DNA of 64,000 bases from Buchananella hordeovulneris (GCF_001907235.1 NZ_MQVS01000004.1:124001-188000), one strand, 5' to 3'. Numbered from the stretch's first letter, positions 54,775-63,451 are shown. Numbers and translations: made by a program. Notes: generated from the sequence alone by a model not told the origin.

Positions 54775-55266
54775 CTAGGCCCGCACCCGCCGCCGCGCGC
54801 GCCACCCCAGGCAGGCCCCCGCCACGCAGATACCGAGCACCACCGCGGCTGTCAGCCACGGCCGCTCTCCCGCCGCCGCCCTCCAGGCGGCATACCAGGC
54901 CGCGAAACCGATGGTGGAGTAAATGGTGGCCCAGGCCAAGGCGCCCGGGATCTGCGCCAGGGTGAAGTGCAGCCACCGCACCCGCGTGACCCCGGCGGCA
55001 GCCAACACCAGGGTTTGCACCCCCACCGTCAGGTAGCACACGGGAACTGCCACCAATCCCCACTTATTGAGCAGGGCCCGTCCGCGCCCGACCCCGTCCG
55101 CGGCCAACCACTGATGAAGGCGCAAGCGCCAGCCGACCATTGGCCGGGTGCGGGCCAATGCCTGCTCTGTCACTACGCGCGCCAACCAGTAGGTGCCCTG
55201 CCCGCGGGCCGTGCCCAACAGGTACAGGAACACGAAAACCACCGCGAACGGGTGTTCCTTCAGCAT
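54775..55266 (-). CDS. DedA/VTT-domain membrane protein
   Basis: A 163-aa small membrane protein resembling DedA-type proteins: a re-entrant-like segment GQGTYWLARVVTE, a conserved GLVAVPVCYLTVGVQTLVLAAAG region and two C-terminal helices. Some DedA proteins act in lipid scrambling; this one's role is unknown. ATG 55266 overlaps the heme oxygenase stop by one base, so it is co-transcribed and probably iron-regulated. Confidence 0.78.
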   Translation of the reverse strand: MLKEHPFAVVFVFLYLLGTARGQGTYWLARVVTEQALARTRPMVGWRLRLHQWLAADGVGRGRALLNKWGLVAVPVCYLTVGVQTLVLAAAGVTRVRWLHFTLAQIPGALAWATIYSTIGFAAWYAAWRAAAGERPWLTAAVVLGICVAGACLGWRARRRVRA

Positions 55267-55922
55267 CAGGCAGCGCCAAGTTGCCCGTCGGCCACGAAAC
55301 CGGCGGCGGCCAGGTCGGCAAATACCGCCGCGTTGAGCGCGAAGGACCGCACCGCCTGGGCGATGATCTCGGCTCGCTCCTGCGGCGTGGGAGTCAGCGC
55401 GTCCAGCTTGGCGCGGTAGGCGTCCTTGTAGACCTTGAGCTTGTCGATGCCGGGGAACTGGTAGAAGGTCAGCGCCTCCGGGCTGATCCCGTAGTGCCGC
55501 TGAACCAGGCGGGCGATGATCTGACCTCCCGACAGATCGCCGAGATAGCGCACGTAGTGGTTGGCCAGTACCAGCTCTGGCGAGTGTTCCTGGGTCAGCA
55601 CCCGCACGTACTCCTGGGTGGCGGGATGGACCGGCTGGGCGGCAATGTCGTCGCCCACCAGCTGGGCCAGGTCGTGACGCAGGGACGGCACCCGGTGCAG
55701 GCGCACATCGTGGATTGGCGCCACCAGGGGGTGATCGCGGTAGTGACTCTCCAGCACATCCTCTAGGGCCTGGTAGATAGGCAGTTGCTGCACCGCGAGC
55801 GCCACGAATGCGTCGCGATTGATCTTGCCCTCCATCAGGTCACTGATGAAGTTGGCACTCTCCGCCTCGGCGTGGGCCTCAGCCGTCGCGTTTTTCAGGG
55901 CAACGGACAGGGGCTCGGTCAT
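55266..55922 (-). CDS. hmuO: Heme oxygenase, HmuO type
   Basis: A 218-aa cytosolic enzyme that opens heme to biliverdin, CO and iron. It matches the corynebacterial HmuO family: proximal His17 in NATAEAHAEAES, the distal glycine-rich helix YLGDLSGGQIIARL (about 130-143), and FYQFPGIDKLKVYKDAYR. The start is ATG 55922, with GGAGG upstream. A DtxR-type iron box (55941-55959) lies directly before it, consistent with induction in low iron. No heme importer is in this window. Confidence 0.95.
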   Translation of the reverse strand: MTEPLSVALKNATAEAHAEAESANFISDLMEGKINRDAFVALAVQQLPIYQALEDVLESHYRDHPLVAPIHDVRLHRVPSLRHDLAQLVGDDIAAQPVHPATQEYVRVLTQEHSPELVLANHYVRYLGDLSGGQIIARLVQRHYGISPEALTFYQFPGIDKLKVYKDAYRAKLDALTPTPQERAEIIAQAVRSFALNAAVFADLAAAGFVADGQLGAA

Positions 55923-55940
55923 CTTCCACCTCCATAGGAA

Positions 55941-55959
55941 TTACGTAAGGCACACCTTA
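55941..55959. promoter_or_regulatory. DtxR/IdeR-type iron box
   Basis: TTACGTAAGGCACACCTTA matches the 19-bp consensus TWAGGTWAGSCTWACCTWA at 16 of 19 positions and contains the inverted repeat GTAAGG/CCTTAC. It is 19 bases upstream of the heme oxygenase ATG, a repressing position. Confidence 0.8.
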
Positions 55960-56096
55960 CCCATCTTTCTGACACCCTGTCGCTATCCTGGCGGCGTTGC
56001 CTACCTCTCATCTCCGACACGCCACCCCGTTAGCGCCCCCGTTTTGCCCCATAGGCCCCCATTTGCGACCCCAACCCGCCCCCCTTTGCCACAAGG

Positions 56097-56126
56097 TTGC
56101 ACTCTCGTCGCAAAGCGTCATATAAA
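56097..56126 (+). promoter_or_regulatory. Sigma-70-type promoter before the proline-rich protein gene
   Basis: TTGCAC (56097-56102) and TATAAA (56121-56126) are 18 bases apart. Transcription would start near 56133, shortly before a strong ribosome site at 56148-56153. Confidence 0.6.
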
Positions 56127-56159
56127 GTGCCGAAGTCACAAGATGAGAGGGAGGCCACG

Positions 56160-56264
56160 ATGCGCAAGTCACACCAGCAGCTCAGCGCCCCCAACGTCTG
56201 CTGCGCCGCGCCGCCAGTTTTATGCCCGCTTAGGGCCACCGGAGAAGGCGCGGCGGCACTATGA
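56160..56264 (+). CDS. Short upstream ORF (34 aa) coupled to the proline-rich protein gene
   Basis: ATG 56160 follows GAGGGAGG by 6 bases, the best ribosome site in the region. The ORF encodes 34 residues (MRKSHQQLSAPNVCCAAP at the start) and ends in ATGA, where its stop overlaps the ATG of the next gene at 56261. The downstream gene has only a distant GGAG, so it probably depends on this ORF for translation. It may be a leader peptide. Another frame from ATG 56143 is also open for 44 codons, so the exact product is uncertain. Confidence 0.5.
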   Translation: MRKSHQQLSAPNVCCAAPPVLCPLRATGEGAAAL

Positions 56265-57580
56265 CCACCCCGGATAAGGAGTCGACTCCCTCCTCCGGTC
56301 CCCTCCCGCCACCAGCCAACAACTGGCCGGCGGCCGAAACCGTGCCGCGTGCGCCGCGGACTGCGGCCCCACCGCCCTCTCCTACCCCGGCGGACGGCAG
56401 CACCCACCCGTCGCCGCCCACCCCCAACCCGTCCCCCGCCCCAACGCGGGGTTCGACTATGCGGGGGATCCGGCGACGCCTCACCCCACCCCCGCTGGCG
56501 GTTGACGACGCAACCCGACCCCGCCAAACCCCTCCTTCCGCCCCGCCGCCGCAACTCCACACCATCACGTCGGCCACCCCGCCAGGGGGAGCCGCGCTCG
56601 CTACACCCCCGCCGCTTACTCCGGCTGGCGGCGCCCCGTTGGGCGCCTGCCCGCCCCCCACTACCCCACCCACTGGCAGCCTGCCTTTGCCGACACCGGC
56701 CGTGGCCGCTACCGCCCCGCCCCCCGCAACCGCGGTGCCCGCCTGGTCGATGTCTGCCGGTCCCGGGCAGGCCCCTGCCGCCCCAGCGGCCGGGCCCGGC
56801 GTCCCGGACACCCCCAGCACTCCCCCGTGGCTGGAAATAGTGGGTGCCGGGGGGAGCGAATCTCCCGAGGCGGGCGACGATGAGTTTCGGGTGGAAGATG
56901 CCGTGTCGCCCTACCGGGGTGCCACCAATCCCTACGGCACCGCGCTGCCGCGAGCATTAGCTGCGGCCCGGCGTAAGAATGTCCTCGTCGTGGGCGCATG
57001 CCTGTTAACCCTCGGCGTCGGCATAGGCGGCACCTTGGGCGCATTCTTCTTTAGCGACTCTGGCGATACCACGGCGGCGGCCACCAGCGCCGCCCACTCA
57101 ACCCAGTCCGCGGGCCCCGGTACCGAAGAAGTCCTCGCAGCTGCCCCCGAGCTGGCAACCCCGCAGGAGACGGCGGATCGACACGACAACCGCACCGCCG
57201 TGCAGGACAGCGAGGGTGCCGATGTCCAAGAGACGCAGATCCCCGCCGACGCGTTCCTGCCTGTCGACCCCGCAACGCTCCCCACCCAGGTGCCAGGCCT
57301 GGAGTTTGAGGCATCCCCGCCCTACACCTACTGGACAAAGTCCAACGACCCCCTGCTTATCTCCTCACTCGATGCTTCCGCCGCCGAAGTGGCCGCCGCC
57401 CGCGATTCTTCGGCCAACGTCGTGGACTTTTCCGGCGGCTTTTGTGGAGAAGTGGCGGGCCTGGCCTCGTGCTACGTCATTCCCGGCAAGGCCCCCGAGC
57501 GCTACTACCTCCTGACCGCCAACGGGCGCCTCACCGACGATCTCGTGACGCTCGGGCGTGCCATCGCCGATTACCACTAG
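56261..57580 (+). CDS. Proline-rich single-pass membrane protein of unknown function
   Basis: A 439-aa protein. Residues 1-190 are extremely Pro/Ala/Thr-rich, a membrane helix lies at about 246-268 (KNVLVVGACLLTLGVGIGG), and the extracytoplasmic part ends in a compact domain (about 340-439) with two Cys (GGFCGEVAGLASCYV). No family is recognised. Within 56380-56740 the third-position GC pattern and amino-acid make-up look better in another frame (for example NAGFDYAGDPATPHP), so the Pro-rich part may contain frameshifts or the true start may lie further in (e.g. MSAGPGQAP). It is followed closely, on the other strand, by the ROK gene. Confidence 0.6.
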   Translation: MTTPDKESTPSSGPLPPPANNWPAAETVPRAPRTAAPPPSPTPADGSTHPSPPTPNPSPAPTRGSTMRGIRRRLTPPPLAVDDATRPRQTPPSAPPPQLHTITSATPPGGAALATPPPLTPAGGAPLGACPPPTTPPTGSLPLPTPAVAATAPPPATAVPAWSMSAGPGQAPAAPAAGPGVPDTPSTPPWLEIVGAGGSESPEAGDDEFRVEDAVSPYRGATNPYGTALPRALAAARRKNVLVVGACLLTLGVGIGGTLGAFFFSDSGDTTAAATSAAHSTQSAGPGTEEVLAAAPELATPQETADRHDNRTAVQDSEGADVQETQIPADAFLPVDPATLPTQVPGLEFEASPPYTYWTKSNDPLLISSLDASAAEVAAARDSSANVVDFSGGFCGEVAGLASCYVIPGKAPERYYLLTANGRLTDDLVTLGRAIADYH

Positions 57581-57595
57581 CCCTGGGCAGCTGAA

Positions 57596-58729
57596 CTACC
57601 GGAGCCGCGGGTGCGCCACCGGTGCCAGCCCGGGCAGGCTGCGCAGCCGCTGTTCGCGCTGCTGCCGCAGCTGCTCGCCCGCCCGCAGACAGCCACCCGC
57701 CAGGACGGATTCGTCCATTTCCCGCACCACAATCTCGGGAAGCCGCGGCACGTGTGGGGCGAGACGTCGTTGCAGCCGCGCCGCCCACAGCTCGCTTTGC
57801 ACCCCCGGCCCAGCCAGACTAAGCACGTGCGGATCGAGCACCAAAAGCAGCTTAATGATGCCGTCGGCGAGAGCGTCTATGGCCTGTGCCATGAGCGCCC
57901 GGGCGGCCCGGTCCCCGGCCCGAGCGGCCTGGAAGATATCGCGGGGCGTGCACTGGCGGGCGGCGGCCGCCTGCCGCAGCCTGCGCTCCATCACGTGCCA
58001 GGACATGTCCGCCCCAAAGGCCAGCTCACCTGCGGCCCCGTGCGCCCCCTGCCATAGCTGCTGATTGACTATCAGGCCGCAGCCCGGACTTTCGTCAACG
58101 TGGATGGCCACCATGCTCAGGTGGGGATCGTCCCGCCCTAGGTCGGCCAACTGCGCGAGGGCAGACAGATTGGCATCATTGTCGAAGTCGACGCTGCAGC
58201 CCCACCGTTCCGCCAAGTCATCGGCCACCCGCGAACCCACCAGCTGGGGAAAGACGACGCTTTCCAACACGCGGCCCTGGCGGCAAATCCCCATGGTGGC
58301 CACGACCGCGAGGGTCAGCTCGCTGCGGTGGGTCTGCTGCTGTAGGTCTGCCACCAGTTGTTGCAGCACGGCTGCCGCCTGCCGCGGCTCAGCCAGTGGA
58401 ACCCGACCTTGGGCCAAGGGTCTGCCCGTGGCATCCAGGAGCAGTGCGCTCACCTCTCGCGCCCAGAGCCGGGCCACCAGGCAGGTGGCGGCCTGCGGTG
58501 CCAGGCGGTAGGACTCGGCCGGACGCCCGCCAGAACCAGCGGCACTGGGGCGTTGCTGCGCCTCTATCCACCCGAACTCGGTGAAGAGCGTCAGGGCCCC
58601 CAGCACGGTGGGGCGTGACAGGTCGGCGGCGTGGGCAAGCTCGGCGATGGTCGCCCAGTGCGCCTCGGCCAGGGCGGCCAGCACGCGCGTGGCCGCGCGC
58701 GCGGACGGGGGCGAGGATGGTCGGGCCAC
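57596..58729 (-). CDS. ROK-family transcriptional regulator lacking the zinc motif
   Basis: A 377-aa regulator: an N-terminal winged helix (about 15-60, TIAELAHAADLSRPTVLGAL) and a ROK sugar-kinase-like domain (FDNDANLSALAQL, GCGLIVNQQLWQGAHGAAGELAFG). The Cys-rich zinc loop CxCGxxGC that normally follows GAAGELGH is absent, with only one Cys in that stretch. It is divergent from a sugar ABC importer and a DUF4091 enzyme and so should regulate them. GTG 58729 follows AAGGTGG. A palindrome near the importer start (58797-58812) may be its operator. Confidence 0.85.
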   Translation of the reverse strand: MARPSSPPSARAATRVLAALAEAHWATIAELAHAADLSRPTVLGALTLFTEFGWIEAQQRPSAAGSGGRPAESYRLAPQAATCLVARLWAREVSALLLDATGRPLAQGRVPLAEPRQAAAVLQQLVADLQQQTHRSELTLAVVATMGICRQGRVLESVVFPQLVGSRVADDLAERWGCSVDFDNDANLSALAQLADLGRDDPHLSMVAIHVDESPGCGLIVNQQLWQGAHGAAGELAFGADMSWHVMERRLRQAAAARQCTPRDIFQAARAGDRAARALMAQAIDALADGIIKLLLVLDPHVLSLAGPGVQSELWAARLQRRLAPHVPRLPEIVVREMDESVLAGGCLRAGEQLRQQREQRLRSLPGLAPVAHPRLR

Positions 58730-58796
58730 GGGCCCACCTTACGACTGTCAGGCAGCGAAAATCAGTTATGGAAATGATATAGACAACTATCCGTAA

Positions 58797-58812
58797 GTGA
58801 GATATATTTCAC
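58797..58812. promoter_or_regulatory. AT-rich palindrome in the ROK/ABC divergent promoter
   Basis: GTGAGATATATTTCAC is palindromic except for one mismatched pair. It lies 38 bases upstream of the receptor ATG in a locally AT-rich stretch (58760-58820) that stands out from the GC-rich surroundings. It is a plausible operator of the divergent ROK regulator. Confidence 0.6.
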
Positions 58813-58849
58813 AAATCCCCAGCAAAGTAGCTGCCTTGAAGGAGGCTTC

Positions 58850-60091
58850 ATGCGCCCGTCTCGCCTCGGCATCGCAGTCGTCGCCACCACCTGCGCTCTG
58901 ACCGCCTGCACTCCCAGCGCCCCCGATGCCGGGCAGGCGGACGGCGGAGGCCAGATGACCACCTTGAACCTGTGGATGCCGCCGCTCGCCGACGACCAGC
59001 AGGACAAGGCCATGTGGAACGAAATCCTGGCTCCCTTCAGCAAGGAACACGGGGTCAAGATCGAGGTCACTATCGTCCCGTGGGACAACTACGAGACGAA
59101 ATACCTAACGGGGGTGACCTCCGGCAATGGTCCGGATGTGGGGTACATGTACCAAGAGATAATCGGGGACTACACCACGCGGGACCTCCTCGTGCCGCTC
59201 GACGACCTCCTCACCGACCAGCAACGCGACAATTTGCTATTCCTCGACCACGGACTGTTTGACGGCAAGCAGTACTCGGTGCCCTTCGTCGTCGGCGCCG
59301 CCCGCATCTTCGTCTACAACAAGCAGGCCCTAGCTAAGGCGGGCGTGCAGCCGCCCGCAACCTGGGACGAGTTCCTCGCCACCTGCCAGCCGCTGGCCGC
59401 TGCGGGCTACACCCCCTACGCGGCCGGCTGGGGCGACCCCAATAAGGGCAACTTGAACTCCCTGTTCTTCCCCTACGTGTGGCAGGCCGGTGGGCAGCTT
59501 TTCTCCCCCGACGGTAAGGAGGTGCTCTTCGACTCCCCGGAGGTGGTGCGGGCCGCGAACTTCGTTAAAGATATGCAGGACGCGGGATGCTTCGGCGCCA
59601 ACGCCACCGGGGTCGACGGCGCGAGTGCTTCGCAGCTGTTCGTTGACGGCAAGTCGGCCTACACGGTGGCCTCCGAGGTGGATATCCCCAAGTACGCCAA
59701 CCTCGACTACGGCTTCGCGCTGTCCCTCAAGGACAAGCAACAGGGCACTTTCATCGCCTTGGACTCGCTGGTCATCCTCAAGCAGTGCCAGGATCCGAAA
59801 CTGTGCGCGGCGCTAGTGGACTTCATGACGCAGGGCCCGCAGATGGAGAAGTTCCACGCCAAGGCGCACTTCCCGCCCATCGGCAAGGACGAAAAGTCGA
59901 ACTTCTCGCCCGAGGTCTTGCAGTTCTACACCTCCCACGCGGCAGCACTCCGCCCACTGCCGGTGGTGCCGAAGGGTGTTGGGGCCTACGCCGCCCTGTA
60001 CAAGAACCTTCAGCAGATGCTGAACGGGGAAAAGACCCCGGAGCAGGCAATGCGGGACGCGGCCGCCGAGGGCCGCCAGGTACTGCAATAA
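58850..60091 (+). CDS. Sugar ABC transporter substrate-binding lipoprotein
   Basis: A 413-aa extracellular solute-binding protein of family 1. The lipoprotein signal ends in lipobox ALTAC (Cys at 20), then a short Gly/Ala/Asp linker and a body with the family's opening LNLWMPP, FSKEHGVKIEV and the later GPDVGYMYQEI. The ligand is probably an oligosaccharide or amino sugar. ATG 58850 has AAGGAGG at ideal distance. It is the first gene of an importer operon with two permeases and a DUF4091 enzyme; no ATPase is included, so a shared MsiK-type ATPase encoded elsewhere is likely. Confidence 0.92.
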   Translation: MRPSRLGIAVVATTCALTACTPSAPDAGQADGGGQMTTLNLWMPPLADDQQDKAMWNEILAPFSKEHGVKIEVTIVPWDNYETKYLTGVTSGNGPDVGYMYQEIIGDYTTRDLLVPLDDLLTDQQRDNLLFLDHGLFDGKQYSVPFVVGAARIFVYNKQALAKAGVQPPATWDEFLATCQPLAAAGYTPYAAGWGDPNKGNLNSLFFPYVWQAGGQLFSPDGKEVLFDSPEVVRAANFVKDMQDAGCFGANATGVDGASASQLFVDGKSAYTVASEVDIPKYANLDYGFALSLKDKQQGTFIALDSLVILKQCQDPKLCAALVDFMTQGPQMEKFHAKAHFPPIGKDEKSNFSPEVLQFYTSHAAALRPLPVVPKGVGAYAALYKNLQQMLNGEKTPEQAMRDAAAEGRQVLQ

Positions 60092-60130
60092 CCAGTCACG
60101 GTGGGCGGGAGACCGCCCAGCGCCAGCATC

Positions 60131-61003
60131 ATGCGCCAGAAATCTTCCTACGCCGGACTGTTCTTCGTCCTGCCCTCGTTCTGCATCCTGCTGCTGATCG
60201 CCCTGGCCCCGATCGGTTACTCGGCGTGGCTGTCCCTGACTAACTACGACGGCTTCACGCCGGGGCAGTTCGTCGGCCTCGCCAACTACCGCCAGCTCTT
60301 GACCGATCAGTCGCTGCACGCCGCCCTGTGGCACACCGTCGTCTTCACCGTGATTGCGGTGCCCCTGCAAATGACGCTCCCCCTGGTGCTGGCCGAACTA
60401 TTGGCCCGCACCCGGGACCGCTGGCTGTCCAGCTTCGTGCGCTCGGTGCTCTTCATTCCCGTCATCGCCTCCCTCATCCTGGTGGGCACCATCTGGCAGT
60501 TTTTGCTCTCCGCCCAGGGTGGGCTGTTCAACGACACGCTGGCCGCGCTGGGCGTCGGGCCGATCAATTTCTTGGGCCGCCCCACCTTGGCCCTCGTGTG
60601 CGTGGCCCTGGTAACGGTGTGGAAAAACATCGGCTATTTCCTGGTCATCTACTACGCGGCCGTGCTGGATGTGCCGCAGCACCTATATGAGGCCGCCATG
60701 GTGGACGGTGCCGGGCCGGTGCGGCGTTTCTTTTCCATCACCCTGCCGGGGGTGCGCAACGTGACGTTCCTGGTGCTGGTGCTCTCCACCATCTGGTCCT
60801 TCCAGGTCTTTGATTTGGTGTACGCCATGACGGGCGGCGGGCCCGGCGGGGCGACCACCACGATCGTCATGGCAATCTACGAGCTGGCCTTCGCCGGGGG
60901 CTACCGCATGGGCTACGCCTCCGCCATTGCGATGCTGCTGCTGGTCATCGTGGTCGGCTGCTCCGCCCTCCAGCGGCTGGCGTTCGGAAGGGAAGACAAA
61001 TGA
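60131..61003 (+). CDS. Sugar ABC transporter permease, MalF/UgpA type
   Basis: A 290-aa permease with six helices, beginning YAGLFFVLPSFCILLLIAL, and the EAA loop YEAAMVDGAGPVRRFFSITLP (about 185-205). ATG 60131 is chosen because it directly precedes the family N-terminus; a GTG at 60101 in frame has no better ribosome site, so the start is not certain. The stop overlaps the next permease start (ATGA at 61000). Confidence 0.9.
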   Translation: MRQKSSYAGLFFVLPSFCILLLIALAPIGYSAWLSLTNYDGFTPGQFVGLANYRQLLTDQSLHAALWHTVVFTVIAVPLQMTLPLVLAELLARTRDRWLSSFVRSVLFIPVIASLILVGTIWQFLLSAQGGLFNDTLAALGVGPINFLGRPTLALVCVALVTVWKNIGYFLVIYYAAVLDVPQHLYEAAMVDGAGPVRRFFSITLPGVRNVTFLVLVLSTIWSFQVFDLVYAMTGGGPGGATTTIVMAIYELAFAGGYRMGYASAIAMLLLVIVVGCSALQRLAFGREDK

Positions 61004-61803
61004 GCAAACTCGGCAAGGGGCTGTTGTGGTCCTGCACCGCGGTGTTGTTGCTGCTCGCCGTCCTACCCTTCGGGCTCATGGTGCTTACCGCCTTCCAGCG
61101 AACCTCGGTCTTGCGGTTCTCGGCAGGCCAGTTCACCCTCGATAACTTCATCAACCTCTTCACGGTGCAAGAGTTCGGGGTGGCGATACGCAACTCGCTA
61201 CTGGTCGTGCTCATCGCCTGCGTGCTCAATAATGTGGTGTGCGCGCTGGCTGCCTACGGGTTTGCCAAGCTGGGTTTCCCGGGCCATAACAAGCTGTTCT
61301 GGTTCTACGTCGCCACCATGATGGTGCCGGGCCAGGTGACGATGATTCCCCTGTTCATCATCTTCCGTCAGCTCGGCATTCTGGGCACCCCGCTGAGCCT
61401 GGCACTGCCCGTGGTGAACGCATTCGGGGTGTTCCTCATCCGGCAGTTCATGCTGTCCATCCCCGACTCGCTGCTGGACGCGGCTCGCATCGATGGGGCC
61501 TCCCACTGGCGGGTCTTCACCCACATAATCCTGCCGCTCATTCGGCCGGTGCTGGTGGCCCTCACGGTCTTCACGTTCCTGACCACCTGGAACGACTTCC
61601 TCTGGCCGTTGATCGCCATCACCTCGGACAGCAGTCGCACCGTCACCGTGGCCATCTCCCAGCTCAAAGGCTCCTTCAGCACCGAGTTCGGCATGGTGAT
61701 GGCCGGCACGACGGTGGCCTTCATGGTGCCGTTCATCGTCTACGTGTTTTTACAGCGCAAGTTCGTCCAAGGCATTACTAGTTCCGGTTTCGGAGGGGAA
61801 TGA
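61000..61803 (+). CDS. Sugar ABC transporter permease, MalG/UgpE type
   Basis: A 267-aa permease with six helices (first about 8-30) and the EAA loop DAARIDGASHWRVFTHIILP (about 160-180). It completes the importer's membrane part with the preceding MalF-type subunit, whose stop its start overlaps. The DUF4091 gene begins 1 base after its stop. Confidence 0.93.
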   Translation: MSKLGKGLLWSCTAVLLLLAVLPFGLMVLTAFQRTSVLRFSAGQFTLDNFINLFTVQEFGVAIRNSLLVVLIACVLNNVVCALAAYGFAKLGFPGHNKLFWFYVATMMVPGQVTMIPLFIIFRQLGILGTPLSLALPVVNAFGVFLIRQFMLSIPDSLLDAARIDGASHWRVFTHIILPLIRPVLVALTVFTFLTTWNDFLWPLIAITSDSSRTVTVAISQLKGSFSTEFGMVMAGTTVAFMVPFIVYVFLQRKFVQGITSSGFGGE

Positions 61804-61804
61804 C

Positions 61805-63391
61805 ATGTGGCAAGTACGTCTCGTTGACGCGGTCACCAAGGTGCTACCAGGCCAGGAGCCACCTGCCCTGACCGCCGCGTTTAGCGGCCTCATCGGGGAG
61901 CGTTTGAGCTTCCAGGTGGCGCTACTGCCGCCACCGAGCGCCAACTCCGCCCCCGCCGATACCGTCACCGTGTCCGTCACCGCCGACGATGCCTACGTGC
62001 AGCTGTGGCAGGTGGGTCTGGTACCGGTGACGGTGCCGTGCTTCACCGACCACGACCCGGACATGCTGGCCACCCTGCCCACGTTGCTACCCGACCCGCT
62101 CTACCCCTCCACGGGGCAGGTGGCGTTCAGCCATGTCGGTTGGCACAGTCTGTGGGTCGATGTTGAACTGGGTCCGGGCACACGCCAGATCGTGGTCACC
62201 GTCAGCCAGGGCGCGGAAGTCCTGTTCCGGCACCCGTTGGCGGTGCGCCTGGTGCCGCAGGAGCTCGGGCGCAGCCGGGTGCGGTTCCTCCAGTGGCTGC
62301 ATGCCGATGCCCTGGCTGACCAGCTGGGTGTCTCCCCCTACTCCCCCGCCCACTGGGCATCGCTACGTTCCTACCTGGAGGCAGCGGCCGACATGGGGGT
62401 TACCGGGGTGTTGGCTCCCCTGTGGACCCCGCCGCTGGACACCGCGGAGGGAACCTACCGGACCAACGTGCAGCTGTTGGATTTTCGCCGCGTGGACGGC
62501 CGCATCGTCATGGACACGAGCGAGTTGGACCGGTGGCTGGATGAGGTCACCGGGGCTGGCCTGCGGGACATCGAGTGCCCGCACTTGTTTACGCAGTGGG
62601 GGGCCCGTGCCACCCCGCAGATCTGGGTCGACGGGCGGCGCGAGTTCGGTTGGGATGTGGCGGCCACCGATCCGCGCTACCGCGAATTCCTGACCGAGGT
62701 GTTGCCCCCGTTGCGCGCCCACCTGGAGCGGGCCGTCGGGGCGGAGCACGTGTGGTGGCACGTGTCCGACGAGCCGCACGCCCACAACGTGGGCTCCTAC
62801 AGCCAGGCCAGTGCGATCGTGCAAGACCTGTTGGCCGGGGCGCAGGTTCTCGACGCCGTCTCGGCTCCTGAGCTTGCCACCCTGGTGCAGACGCCCGTGG
62901 TGGCCACCGACGCCGTGCGCCAGTTTTGGCAGGCGGGGCGGCGGGCGGATTGGGTCTACCACTGCGTCGCCCAAAACCGCGCGGTAGCCAACCGTTTCAT
63001 TGCACAACCTGCCACCCGGCATCGGATCCTGGCTGAGCAGCTATTCCTCAGCGGGGCGCAGGGCTTCCTGCACTGGGGACTGAATTTCTACTACACGGCG
63101 CTCGCCCGGCACCGCATCGATCCCTATCAGGACACCTGTGCGGGCGGGGCACTGCCCGGCGGCGACCCCTTCATCCTCTATCCCGGCCTGGACGGGCTGG
63201 CCCTGCCGAGCCTCCGCCAGCGCATCCTCGGAGCGGCCTGGCAGGATCTCGCGGTCTTCGAGGCAGCGGAGCGGACAGTGGGACGCGCAGCGGTGGTGGC
63301 ACTGCTCGGCAGCCGGGCGTACGACGAGAGCCAGACGTCGGCCGTCGAGCTGCTGCGGCGCCGCCACGCGGTCGACGACCTGTTGAGTTGA
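61805..63391 (+). CDS. DUF4091 (GH123-like) putative glycoside hydrolase
   Basis: A 528-aa protein with an N-terminal beta-rich domain (1-150) and a (beta/alpha)8-like domain containing LQWLHADALADQ, YLEAAADMGVTGVLAP and WWHVSDEPHAHN. The Asp-Glu pair in SDEP sits where GH123 beta-N-acetylgalactosaminidases have their catalytic residues. There is no signal peptide, so it probably acts on imported sugar in the cytosol. It is the last gene of the sugar ABC operon. A substrate containing an N-acetylhexosamine is inferred from the family. Confidence 0.85.
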   Translation: MWQVRLVDAVTKVLPGQEPPALTAAFSGLIGERLSFQVALLPPPSANSAPADTVTVSVTADDAYVQLWQVGLVPVTVPCFTDHDPDMLATLPTLLPDPLYPSTGQVAFSHVGWHSLWVDVELGPGTRQIVVTVSQGAEVLFRHPLAVRLVPQELGRSRVRFLQWLHADALADQLGVSPYSPAHWASLRSYLEAAADMGVTGVLAPLWTPPLDTAEGTYRTNVQLLDFRRVDGRIVMDTSELDRWLDEVTGAGLRDIECPHLFTQWGARATPQIWVDGRREFGWDVAATDPRYREFLTEVLPPLRAHLERAVGAEHVWWHVSDEPHAHNVGSYSQASAIVQDLLAGAQVLDAVSAPELATLVQTPVVATDAVRQFWQAGRRADWVYHCVAQNRAVANRFIAQPATRHRILAEQLFLSGAQGFLHWGLNFYYTALARHRIDPYQDTCAGGALPGGDPFILYPGLDGLALPSLRQRILGAAWQDLAVFEAAERTVGRAAVVALLGSRAYDESQTSAVELLRRRHAVDDLLS

Positions 63392-63451
63392 GCGGGGCCA
63401 GTCAGGAAGTCAGTGCCGTGCAGTAGCCTCGCTGCGTGGGAGGGAACACGC

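Noticed and set aside
60101-60130. GTG 60101 as start of the MalF-type permease.
   Set aside because: It would add ten unrelated residues and has no ribosome site; ATG 60131 fits the family N-terminus better, although neither has a clear Shine-Dalgarno.
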